Positions 43,859 through 51,520 of a DNA stretch of 64,000 nt are shown here, piece by piece. The position numbers were made by a program, and so were the translations under genes. The DNA is from Hymenobacter sediminis. Lineage in GTDB: Bacteria; Bacteroidota; Bacteroidia; Cytophagales; Hymenobacteraceae. The notes beneath the pieces were generated by a model. The model was not told the DNA's origin and did no database searches. It saw only the letters and a program-made list of their open reading frames with translations. How positions within the stretch are numbered: the first letter of the stretch is position 1; every line of letters starts with the position of its first letter. Location: contig NZ_QKNS01000001.1 in NCBI RefSeq assembly GCF_003231285.1, positions 620,001 to 684,000 on the forward strand, in the 5' to 3' direction.

Positions 43859-43941
43859 GCCAGAGTGGTGTAATGGTAGCCACGAGGGACTTAAAATCCC
43901 TTGTCTTCACGGACGTACGGGTTCGAGTCCCGTCTCTGGTA
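43859..43941 (+). tRNA. tRNA-Leu (TAA)
   Basis: An 83-base class II cloverleaf: acceptor GCCAGAG / CTCTGGT (first pair G-T), D-arm region TGGTGTAATGGTAGCCA, anticodon arm AGGGA-CTTAAAA-TCCCT with anticodon TAA, an extra arm (TGTCTTCACGGACG), and T-arm GGGTTCGAGTCCC. The discriminator is A and CCA is not encoded (CAA follows), so the tail must be added enzymatically. A ~190-base gap separates it from tRNA-Gly. Confidence 0.9.
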
Positions 43942-43944
43942 CAA

Positions 43945-43979
43945 AAAAGCCTCCTAGCAAGTATGCTAAGAGGCTTTTT
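43945..43979. terminator. Bidirectional hairpin terminator after tRNA-Leu
   Basis: A ~15-base inverted repeat (43945-43959 and 43964-43979, one mismatch) with A/T-rich ends, between tRNA-Leu and the convergent propeller protein gene. Confidence 0.75.
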
Positions 43980-43992
43980 CGTTTATATCAAG

Positions 43993-45648
43993 CTATTTCA
44001 CCTCCACGCTCTGCGAGTAGGTAGTACCATCGGGGGTGGATAGTTTGAGGGCGTAGATGCCCGGCGGAAGCTGGGCGCAGTTGAAGGTAGCCTGTACGTG
44101 GGCTTGGTCGGTGGCAAGAACCGGCTGTGTAGCTACTAACGTGCCGAATGCGTTGTGTAAAGATGCCTTGCCAGTAACGAGCATTCCATTCCGGGGCCAA
44201 GGGAGGCGGGCCGTGAGCTGGCCATGCACAGGGTTGGGGTAAACTTCGAGGGTAGGCAGACCGGAGCTCGCTCGATCAGGCGGGACAGGGGAAGCATTGA
44301 GTCTTGCTACGAAGCCGCTAGTGCGGGTACCGGTTGCCACTGTAATCCGGCCGAATGAGGCCGTGCCGGTGAGCGTACCGGCTAGGTACAGCCGGCCTAT
44401 CCAGTCCTGAGCAATGCCACCGGGGCGGCAACTCCCGCTGGTACCATAGGTTTCTGAGGCGTATATAGAGCCATCGGGCCGAAAATGATGGAGCAGGATT
44501 TTGGGTTCGTTGGCGACGTTCAAGCGCTGCCCGACTAAGGTGCCAGAGCCCGTGAGGGTGGTCACGAGGGAGCTGCTATACTCAGGGGCGCTGGTGCCTA
44601 CCCCCTCAACCCACTGCAAGGTGCCCGTGCGGGTGTAGCGAGCCAGAAACTGGTCAGTGCCACCATTGCTTATAAGCGGCTGGCCTCCCAGTGAGGCAGC
44701 ACCCGAATAATCACCCGCTACGTAAATATTGCCCTGAGCATCGGTGCTCAAGCTTTGAATACGCATGGCTACTCTGCCTGCTCCACCGCCTTGCCGTAGC
44801 CACTGCAGGCTGCCAGATTTGGCATTGAAGCTGGCGAGGTAACAGTCGGTACCACTGGTAGTTAGTTCTTTGCCTCCCAGAGTTATGTCATTCGTGAACG
44901 TGCCACCTACCAGGCAGTTATTACGACCATCCAGTGCTACGTCGGCGCCACTGGCCCCGAAAGACGAGTAATTACCCGATACTTTGGCCCACGCCACGGC
45001 TCCGTTGGTGGTATAACAAGCCACGTACATGACCCGCCGGCTGCCCCCCACGGTCTGGTTGCCGAAATGAATGCCACCGTAGTCGGAGGAGCCGGTTATG
45101 TAGCTATTGCCAGCGGCATCGGTGGCAATGGCCCGGCCGTTGCAGGAATATTGGTCAATCCCGAAGCGCTGCAGCCACTTTACCTGTCCATTCGAGCCGA
45201 ATTTGACCAGTAAGCCCGAGTTGAAGGCTTCGTCGAAGCTGCTAATGCTGCCGCCGTTGCCGTAGGATACCACCCCAGCAAAACTGCCTACCACGTACAC
45301 GTTACCGGCTGCATCCAACGACACGTCGGTGCCAATAGCCAGGGAATTGTAGAAAGAAGTTGTTTTGGGGTCGCGCCCAATTTGGGTGGCCCATACAGCC
45401 TGGCCGGCGGGCGTGTATTTGGCCAAGAACAAATCGGTGGTGCCACGACTGCTCAGGCTGATGCTGCCGAAATTCGCTGTGCCTGTAAAGGTGCCGGTCA
45501 CGTAGCTGTTGCCTACGGCATCAGTGATAATGTTATTGGCCGAAACGGTGGCCGCAGGACCGGTAAGTTGCTGAACCCATGGGCCGTTTATTTGGGCAAC
45601 GGTAGGGTAACAGCCTAATAGTAACAGAAATAGAAGAAGTGTTTTCAT
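43993..45648 (-). CDS. T9SS-exported SBBP-type beta-propeller protein
   Basis: A 551-residue secreted protein with a signal peptide (MKTLLLFLLLLGCYPTVAQ). About seven repeats of the form D..GN.YVTG.F.G...FG (DAVGNSYVTGTFTGTANFG, DAAGNVYVVGSFAGV, DAAGNSYITGSSDYG, DAQGNIYVAGDYSGA) fit the SBBP/NHL-like beta-propeller. The last ~85 residues are a T9SS sorting domain (LEVYPNPVHGQLTARLPW, PPGIYALKLSTPDG). Probably a cell-surface or secreted protein; ligand unknown. Confidence 0.85.
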   Translation of the reverse strand: MKTLLLFLLLLGCYPTVAQINGPWVQQLTGPAATVSANNIITDAVGNSYVTGTFTGTANFGSISLSSRGTTDLFLAKYTPAGQAVWATQIGRDPKTTSFYNSLAIGTDVSLDAAGNVYVVGSFAGVVSYGNGGSISSFDEAFNSGLLVKFGSNGQVKWLQRFGIDQYSCNGRAIATDAAGNSYITGSSDYGGIHFGNQTVGGSRRVMYVACYTTNGAVAWAKVSGNYSSFGASGADVALDGRNNCLVGGTFTNDITLGGKELTTSGTDCYLASFNAKSGSLQWLRQGGGAGRVAMRIQSLSTDAQGNIYVAGDYSGAASLGGQPLISNGGTDQFLARYTRTGTLQWVEGVGTSAPEYSSSLVTTLTGSGTLVGQRLNVANEPKILLHHFRPDGSIYASETYGTSGSCRPGGIAQDWIGRLYLAGTLTGTASFGRITVATGTRTSGFVARLNASPVPPDRASSGLPTLEVYPNPVHGQLTARLPWPRNGMLVTGKASLHNAFGTLVATQPVLATDQAHVQATFNCAQLPPGIYALKLSTPDGTTYSQSVEVK

Positions 45649-46008
45649 GCGGGTGGCAGAAAATGGGTGGAAAAGCAGCAGAAGGGCGAACCCAGCAGTA
45701 ACCAGGGCCAGAACTCAAAGCAGAGTTGGCCTTCGGTTAAAAAGCAGGGGTAGCAACAGGCAAAAAGGGGTGGTCAGCACGAAGGGCTGGGGCAGCACAG
45801 AATATCAACAGCTTCAGGTAGATGAATATAGAAATTAGTTGTGAGATATTTGGATGTAATAGAGAAATACTAGTGGAGAATTAGCGTATTAAAAAAGGCA
45901 GCCTCAGGCTGTACTCGCCGCACCGAAAGCTTTGAGCACCGGCCAGGGGGTAGCGGTAATGCACCGGTTTCTCTACCTTTAAGCTTCTTACACCCGTTTT
46001 GCTTTCGT
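45649..46008. other. Intergenic region between divergent genes
   Basis: About 360 bases with no credible gene. It contains a short palindrome (CAGCCTCAGGCTG, near 45900) and a partial promoter-like TACCTTTA just before the MoxR gene. Confidence 0.35.
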
Positions 46009-46992
46009 ATGATGCCTCCGCAGCCTGCTTCGGCTCCCGATTACCAGCAGAAAATAAAGCAAGTATTTGCCGAGGTGGGCAAAGTGGTGGTGGGCCAGCA
46101 CTACATGCTGAACCGGCTGCTGATTGGGCTGTTTACCGGCGGGCACATTCTGCTGGAAGGTGTGCCGGGCTTGGCTAAAACCCTGACGATTAGCACACTG
46201 TCTAAGGTGCTGCACCTGCATTTTCAGCGCGTACAGTTTACGCCCGACCTGCTGCCCTCTGACTTAGTAGGCACTATGATTTACAACCAGAATCAGTCAG
46301 AATTCGAGGTCAAGAAAGGTCCTATTTTCGCCAACTTGGTACTAGCCGACGAGGTGAACCGCTCCCCGGCCAAGGTTCAGAGCGCTCTGCTGGAAGCTAT
46401 GCAGGAAAAGCAGGTAACCATTGGCGAAACCACCTATCCGCTGGATTTACCTTTTCTGGTACTGGCCACGCAAAACCCGGTGGAGCAGGAAGGTACCTAC
46501 CCCTTGCCCGAAGCCCAGGTTGACCGGTTTATGATGAAGGTGTACGTGGACTACCTCAAGAAAACCGACGAACTGGAAGTAATGCGCCGCATGGCCAACA
46601 TGAGCTATGTGGGCGAAGTAAGCCCAGTTCTGACCAAGGAAGATATTTTCGGAATCCGCCACCAAATCAATCAGGTGCAGATTTCCGAGACGCTGGAGAA
46701 ATACATCATTGAGCTGGTTTTTGCTACCCGCAAGCCCGCCGAGTACGACCTAACGGAGTTTCAGCAGTACGTGCAATTCGGAGTGAGCCCCCGCGCCAGC
46801 ATTGCCCTGCACCGGGCGGCCAAAGCCGTAGCCTTCCTGGACGAACGCGATTACGTGCTACCCGAAGACATTAAGGAGGTAGCCACCGATGTCTTGAACC
46901 ACCGCATCCTACTCAACTACGAAGCCGAGGCCGACGGCATCCGCACCCAGGACATGATTGAAGCCATTCTGCGCAAGGTGCCTATCAGCTAG
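46009..46992 (+). CDS. MoxR-family AAA+ ATPase
   Basis: A 327-residue AAA+ chaperone-like ATPase. Walker A is GVPGLAKT; the substrate-loop region follows (FTPDLLPSDLVGTMIYN). Walker B is LVLADEVNRSPAKVQSALLEAMQEKQV; ATQNPVEQEGTYPLPEAQVDRF is the sensor 1/arginine-finger region. The C-terminal lid domain includes YVQFGVSPRASIALHRAAKA. MoxR ATPases usually sit next to DUF58 and VWA-domain genes; none follows here, where the next gene is a convergent flippase. Confidence 0.9.
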   Translation: MMPPQPASAPDYQQKIKQVFAEVGKVVVGQHYMLNRLLIGLFTGGHILLEGVPGLAKTLTISTLSKVLHLHFQRVQFTPDLLPSDLVGTMIYNQNQSEFEVKKGPIFANLVLADEVNRSPAKVQSALLEAMQEKQVTIGETTYPLDLPFLVLATQNPVEQEGTYPLPEAQVDRFMMKVYVDYLKKTDELEVMRRMANMSYVGEVSPVLTKEDIFGIRHQINQVQISETLEKYIIELVFATRKPAEYDLTEFQQYVQFGVSPRASIALHRAAKAVAFLDERDYVLPEDIKEVATDVLNHRILLNYEAEADGIRTQDMIEAILRKVPIS

Positions 46993-47001
46993 AAGCAATT
47001 G

Positions 47002-48273
47002 CTATCCTAGCCGCTGCCGCAGTAGCTGCCAGAAGTAAAGCGCATCGGCTGGTTGGGGAAGCAGGGCCACAAAGGACGCTCCGGTAGCCTTTAGGAAGCG
47101 AGGCAGGAGGAATAAGGTAGAGGCCGTATACGAGAGTGTAGCGGCCAGAGCAGCCCCCTGAATGCCAAAGCGCGGAATCAGCAGGGTACAGGCTAGCAGA
47201 GTAACGCCGAGCCCTACCACTGAAGCCAGGTTGTTGATGTTGTAGCGTGCCACACCAGAAAAGTAACTGCTCATCATCATTTGGGTAGCCATAATGACGG
47301 CTCCGGGGGCCAGCAACAACATAACTGGTCGGGCTGGGCCAAACTCAGGGCCGAACAAAGTTGTGAGCCACTCGGTGGGTAAGGCAACCAGTGTGCCCAG
47401 CGCTACCCCTGTACCTAGCACCGTGAGGCGAGCTACTCGTAGCGTTGCATCAGAAAGATTGCCTGCGTCGGCAGCATGCACCAGATCGACGTATTGAATC
47501 AGAGCCGTGCTGCGTGGAATCAGCCAAACTGCCTCTACCAATGCTACCCCTACCGAAAGGATGCCCATAGACCGAACATCAGCGTAATGGACGACAAAGT
47601 AGTAGCTGAGGCGGTAGTTGGCGAAGGCTAAGATGTTGGAGAAGTGCGCCCCCCGACTGTGCCGGGCCAGTTCGCGGGTAGTGGCGCGCAGCCGCCGACC
47701 TAGGTGTCGGTGCTGGTCGGGTTGTTGGAGTATAGGAATGAAGCTCAGCAACAGCGGCAGCCCGAACGCCAAGTAGGAGACCTGATAGTATGTCTGGACC
47801 GAAAGCCAGCGTCCTCCAGCCCAGAAAGATAGCAGTAGTCCGCCGGCCAGTAAGCCTACCTGGCTTATGGTGAGTAAGTTATAAGCCGATTCGCGGCGAC
47901 GGCCCAGTACCAGCAGCGTATTAATCGATAGAAAGGCTTGTAGGGTACTAAGCCCAGCCAAATGCACTAGGTACGCTGAGCCAGGATGGCGTACTACCCC
48001 AACTACTACTGTTCCGAGCGTGCAAACCGCCACTGCCCACACGTAGGAGGGAAGCAGTAGGTGCCAGAGGTTGCGGCGTGGAGCCAGGTAAATCAATGAC
48101 GAACCGCCTACCAGGCCAAGAAAGAGCAATATCGCCGCGCAATCCGTCGTGAAGAGGCTCACGGCACCCCGGCCTGCCGCGCCTAGGTAGCGCGCTGTCA
48201 GCCAAACAACTCCGAAGCTGAGTAAGGCCGTACCCAGGCGGGTAGCAAAATTATGGACAATGCGGCGGAGCAT
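47002..48273 (-). CDS. Polysaccharide (Wzx-like) flippase
   Basis: A 423-residue multi-helix membrane protein. The start at 48273 (MLRRIVHNFATRLGTALLSFGVVW) is chosen over 48318. It has about 11-12 membrane segments, an N-terminal TARYLGAAGRGAVSLF signature of the MATE/MOP (polysaccharide biosynthesis) family, and a second-half FGIQGAALAATLSYTASTLF repeat. It probably moves a lipid-linked glycan across the inner membrane. It lies 10 bases behind a glycosyltransferase on the same strand, so the two form an operon. Confidence 0.85.
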   Translation of the reverse strand: MLRRIVHNFATRLGTALLSFGVVWLTARYLGAAGRGAVSLFTTDCAAILLFLGLVGGSSLIYLAPRRNLWHLLLPSYVWAVAVCTLGTVVVGVVRHPGSAYLVHLAGLSTLQAFLSINTLLVLGRRRESAYNLLTISQVGLLAGGLLLSFWAGGRWLSVQTYYQVSYLAFGLPLLLSFIPILQQPDQHRHLGRRLRATTRELARHSRGAHFSNILAFANYRLSYYFVVHYADVRSMGILSVGVALVEAVWLIPRSTALIQYVDLVHAADAGNLSDATLRVARLTVLGTGVALGTLVALPTEWLTTLFGPEFGPARPVMLLLAPGAVIMATQMMMSSYFSGVARYNINNLASVVGLGVTLLACTLLIPRFGIQGAALAATLSYTASTLFLLPRFLKATGASFVALLPQPADALYFWQLLRQRLG

Positions 48274-48283
48274 AGGGCCGGTG

Positions 48284-49495
48284 CTAAAAGCGGTGTGCCA
48301 GAATATGCTGATAAACACGCCGGAAAGCTGCCCCTACCGCCGGGTAGCTAAAGCGGGCCACTGCCTCGGCACGGAGCACACTCTCCGGGAAGCGACCAGG
48401 CGGGGCCTGCAGTACTTCCCGAAGGGCTTGCCCCAGTGCCTCTTCATCGCGGGGAGGAACCAGCAAACCGCGGGAGCCATCTGCGGGCACCAGTTCCGGC
48501 ACCCCGTTCACGCGGGTGGCCACCACGGGCAACCCACTGGCTTGCGCCTCAATCAGCACGCAGGGTAGGTTCTCGTAATTTGAAAATAGCACGAAGGCCT
48601 GGGCTCGCCGCATTTCCTCTGCCACCTGGGGTAGGGGTAGCTTACCCAAAAACTCTACGGTACCATCGGCCAACAACCCTAGTTCCGCCGCCAATTGTTG
48701 CAACTGCGCCTGGGCCGGGCCGTAGCCAGCAATGCGCAGATGAATATTTAACTCAGGGTCACTGATGCGCAGCCGGGCGATGGTGCGCAGGGTGCCACTG
48801 AGGTTTTTCGCGGCTTCGTTAAAGGCGGCTACATTCAAGAGGCCCTTGCGCTGAGCCGGAGGGGTAGGAGGATGGAACAAGTCCGTGTCTACCACATTCG
48901 GAATGATGACCGTATGCGGGCTGAGGCCGCCCAACTGCGCCAGGGCTTGGCGCAAGTCTTCCGAAACGGGAGTATAGGCGGCGGCTTGCCGGACCAGCAG
49001 CCCTGCCAGCTTGCCCCGGAGCCAACCCAGGCGCCCCGAGTTAGCAGGTAGAAAAACGGTCCAATTCTCGGTAATGAGGTAAGGAATGCGGTGCCAGTAT
49101 TTCAGCCACAGCGCCAGCACACCCGTGCGAAAGAGGATATGCGCGTGAATAATATCGGGGCGGTGGCCCTGCCAGTGCCAGTGCACAGCACGCAGGCCTC
49201 GGCGCATGCATTCCAGCCACAGCCCCAGCTTCAGGAGCTTATCCAGCGGAGCGAAACCGGTCAGGCGTGCGCGGTAATAGTAGCGCCATGTCGGTACAGC
49301 ACCGGTCAGGTCAGCCTCGAGGCTAATAAGCGAGGGAATGGGGCCTCGGGCCACGGCGGCAAACAGAACGGCCGTTTCCAGAGGTTCGGTGGGGGTAGCC
49401 GTTTGGGCAATAGCTGCAATATGCCGGGCTACAAAGTCACCATCCTGGTCGTCATAGCGGTTGGGGTACCACTTGGGCAGGTGCAGGATGCGCAT
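48284..49495 (-). CDS. GT4-type glycosyltransferase
   Basis: A 403-residue GT-B glycosyltransferase. The start is MRILHLPKWYPNRYDDQDGDF. The donor-site C-terminal domain contains VEFLGKLPLPQVAEEMRRAQAFVLFSNYENLPCVLIEAQASGLPVVATRVNGVPELV, the classical E-x7-E motif (EN...IEAQ). The mid region is KGLLNVAAFNEAAKN. It transfers a sugar from a nucleotide donor to a glycan precursor, probably for the surface polysaccharide exported by the flippase. Operon order: glycosyltransferase then flippase. Confidence 0.9.
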   Translation of the reverse strand: MRILHLPKWYPNRYDDQDGDFVARHIAAIAQTATPTEPLETAVLFAAVARGPIPSLISLEADLTGAVPTWRYYYRARLTGFAPLDKLLKLGLWLECMRRGLRAVHWHWQGHRPDIIHAHILFRTGVLALWLKYWHRIPYLITENWTVFLPANSGRLGWLRGKLAGLLVRQAAAYTPVSEDLRQALAQLGGLSPHTVIIPNVVDTDLFHPPTPPAQRKGLLNVAAFNEAAKNLSGTLRTIARLRISDPELNIHLRIAGYGPAQAQLQQLAAELGLLADGTVEFLGKLPLPQVAEEMRRAQAFVLFSNYENLPCVLIEAQASGLPVVATRVNGVPELVPADGSRGLLVPPRDEEALGQALREVLQAPPGRFPESVLRAEAVARFSYPAVGAAFRRVYQHILAHRF

Positions 49496-49610
49496 CAAAA
49501 GCAGAAACAGTGAAAGGAAAAGCTAAAATACTACTGGCAGGTTTAGCAGCCTAGGTGGGGGTAGGGCAACTAGGGCCGGGCAGAAAGCCTTCCCGATAGT
49601 GCAGAAAAAA

Positions 49611-49635
49611 AGCCGGATGCCTACGGCACCCGGCT
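49611..49635 (-). terminator. Hairpin terminator of the beta-helix gene
   Basis: An 11-base stem (49611-49621 and 49625-49635, one mismatch). On the minus strand it is followed by a T7 run, ~25 bases past the stop. Confidence 0.7.
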
Positions 49636-49659
49636 GATATTTTCACGAGCTATAGATAA

Positions 49660-51321
49660 TTACTTAGACACTACAAAGCGTACCGACTGGCTGGTTTCAG
49701 GAGTGGTTACAGTAACTGTATACACGCCAGCCTTGAGGGTAGCAGGTAGTGCTACGCGATGTGAGCCAGCAGCCAGCTTGCCTGCATTTATTACAGATGC
49801 TACCTGACGCCCAGTTAGGTCACGTACTTGCACCGTAGTAGCACCGCTACGCTTCAGTTCGAAAGAGAGCGTAGCAGCACCGGCAGAGGGGTTAGGCACA
49901 ACGGCAAGTTGCTGCACTTGGTCTGACTTTTTGTTGGAAAGCGTCAAGCCAGGTGCGTTGTAGCAAGTGATTTTGGGATTAAAGTTTGCCCAGCCTGCAG
50001 TCCAATCGGTAGTGCCAAAAGCTCCACGGAAGGTGCCGGTCTTCTCGAAAAAGCTATCAGCTAGCTTAGCATCAGTGAAGGCAGCGCCAGTGAGCAAGGG
50101 TGAAGTGCTCTGAGGTAGGAATTTTGGATTGGTCAGATTGAAGTTGTCGGCATTCAGGTTGAGCGCTGATACCGTAGTAAGCGTATTGCTCCGGTCTGTA
50201 GCGTTGAAGTAGCCAGCAAGATCAAATGTGCTGCCCGTAACAGTTGCAAAGTTGCTGGCCATGTCAGCAAACACATTGTTCTTGAGCACTAGCGAGCCAG
50301 AAGTTGCGTTGGCCTCAGTAGCTGCGCCATCAAGCAAAATGCCCGTAGGATAGCCGCTTATTACCGTGTTAAATATTGATTGAGCCGAGTTACGGCGAAT
50401 GTGCATTCCCCTTCTGTAGTTAGTATCGAGGCCAGTAGCTGGACCGGGCAAGAATATGCTCACGTTAGAGAATACAGCGGAGGTCTTCGGCGAGTTAGTG
50501 GTGCCTGTAGCGTCATTGTCCGACTCGAAACCATTAGAGCCCGATATATCGGCTACCTTGGGGTCACGGAGCGATACAGCGTATTGTACCTTGCCCGAAT
50601 AACCATTGTCGGTGTCGAAGTCGTCATCAAGACCACGGAAAGCAATCAGGTACTTCGCATTCACTGTGCCACCAAACCACTCGTAGGAGTCGTCGTTAGC
50701 ATAGGAAACTTGAATGTACTCAATCGTGGTGCCCGAGCCCACGCCTGCCATCGTCAGACCGTTGATTTCGTTGCCGTTGCCAAAGTCAATGCCAGGAAAC
50801 TCAATGCGCACATAACGCAGTGTGCCCGAATTGTCGTTTGGGTCGGTGCCACCATAGGTACCGTTACCCTGCGGGATACCTTCTACGTTGGCTGTACCAC
50901 CGGCATTGTTGATGGGCGCGCGTCCTAGTAGGATTATTCCACCCCAGTCGCCAGCTTTACGCTGGTCGTTATTGCTACCCGAAGTAAATACAATAGGCTT
51001 GGCTGCCGTGCCGTTTGCGGTCAGTTTACCGCCTTGTTGCACAATCAAAGATCCTTTTGCACCCGTTGGGTTAGCTGGGTCATTGCCCTTGATGATAGTG
51101 CCAGGTTCAATGATGAGTTCAGCATTCGAACGCACAAACACGTTGCCATTAAGCTGGTAGATTTTATCGCTGGTCCAAGTAACCTTACCAGTAATTTCGC
51201 TGGGTGCTATCACGGTAGCAGGAGCTGCTGGACAAGGCGTTTGGGCCTGAGCTTTAGTGAAAGTCGCTGGAGCTACCAGCGTAGCGCAAGCCAGAAGCAC
51301 GGGGAGTAAAATCTTTTTCAT
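49660..51321 (-). CDS. T9SS-exported beta-helix protein
   Basis: A ~553-residue secreted protein. The start MKKILLPVLLACATLVAPATF at 51321 gives a clean signal peptide. The body has Asn/Gly/Thr-rich parallel beta-helix-like segments (NAELIIEPGTIIKGN, LTANGTAAKPIVFTSG, ANDDSYEWFGGTVNAKYLIAF, LVLKNNVFADMASN). The last ~80 residues are a T9SS sorting domain (LAVVPNPSAGAATLSFEL, LKAGVYTVTVTTP). It is encoded directly downstream of a TonB-dependent receptor on the same strand, so the two may work as a surface capture/uptake pair. Substrate unknown. Confidence 0.8.
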   Translation of the reverse strand: MKKILLPVLLACATLVAPATFTKAQAQTPCPAAPATVIAPSEITGKVTWTSDKIYQLNGNVFVRSNAELIIEPGTIIKGNDPANPTGAKGSLIVQQGGKLTANGTAAKPIVFTSGSNNDQRKAGDWGGIILLGRAPINNAGGTANVEGIPQGNGTYGGTDPNDNSGTLRYVRIEFPGIDFGNGNEINGLTMAGVGSGTTIEYIQVSYANDDSYEWFGGTVNAKYLIAFRGLDDDFDTDNGYSGKVQYAVSLRDPKVADISGSNGFESDNDATGTTNSPKTSAVFSNVSIFLPGPATGLDTNYRRGMHIRRNSAQSIFNTVISGYPTGILLDGAATEANATSGSLVLKNNVFADMASNFATVTGSTFDLAGYFNATDRSNTLTTVSALNLNADNFNLTNPKFLPQSTSPLLTGAAFTDAKLADSFFEKTGTFRGAFGTTDWTAGWANFNPKITCYNAPGLTLSNKKSDQVQQLAVVPNPSAGAATLSFELKRSGATTVQVRDLTGRQVASVINAGKLAAGSHRVALPATLKAGVYTVTVTTPETSQSVRFVVSK

Positions 51322-51465
51322 AATAGGCAAGAGCTAATGAGTTGGGCGAATGAGAATGGTACGGCAAAGGTCAGGACCGGCTGTATGCGGTACTACAATT
51401 CAATGTTGTGCTTCTGTTAGGGTTATGTTTCCTTAATGTTTAGTTTCGAAATGACCCTAAATGCA

Positions 51466-51498
51466 AAAGCTCCCTACAACAGTGATGTAGGGAGCTTT
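51466..51498 (-). terminator. Hairpin terminator of the TonB receptor gene
   Basis: A 13-base perfect inverted repeat (51466-51478 and 51486-51498) with a 7-base loop, 23 bases past the receptor stop on the minus strand. Confidence 0.75.
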
Positions 51499-51520
51499 CG
51501 TCAAGCAAAGTAAAAGCAAC

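Noticed and set aside
43722..43910. A 62-codon minus-strand frame crossing tRNA-Leu
   Set aside because: It overlaps an intact tRNA and has no protein features.
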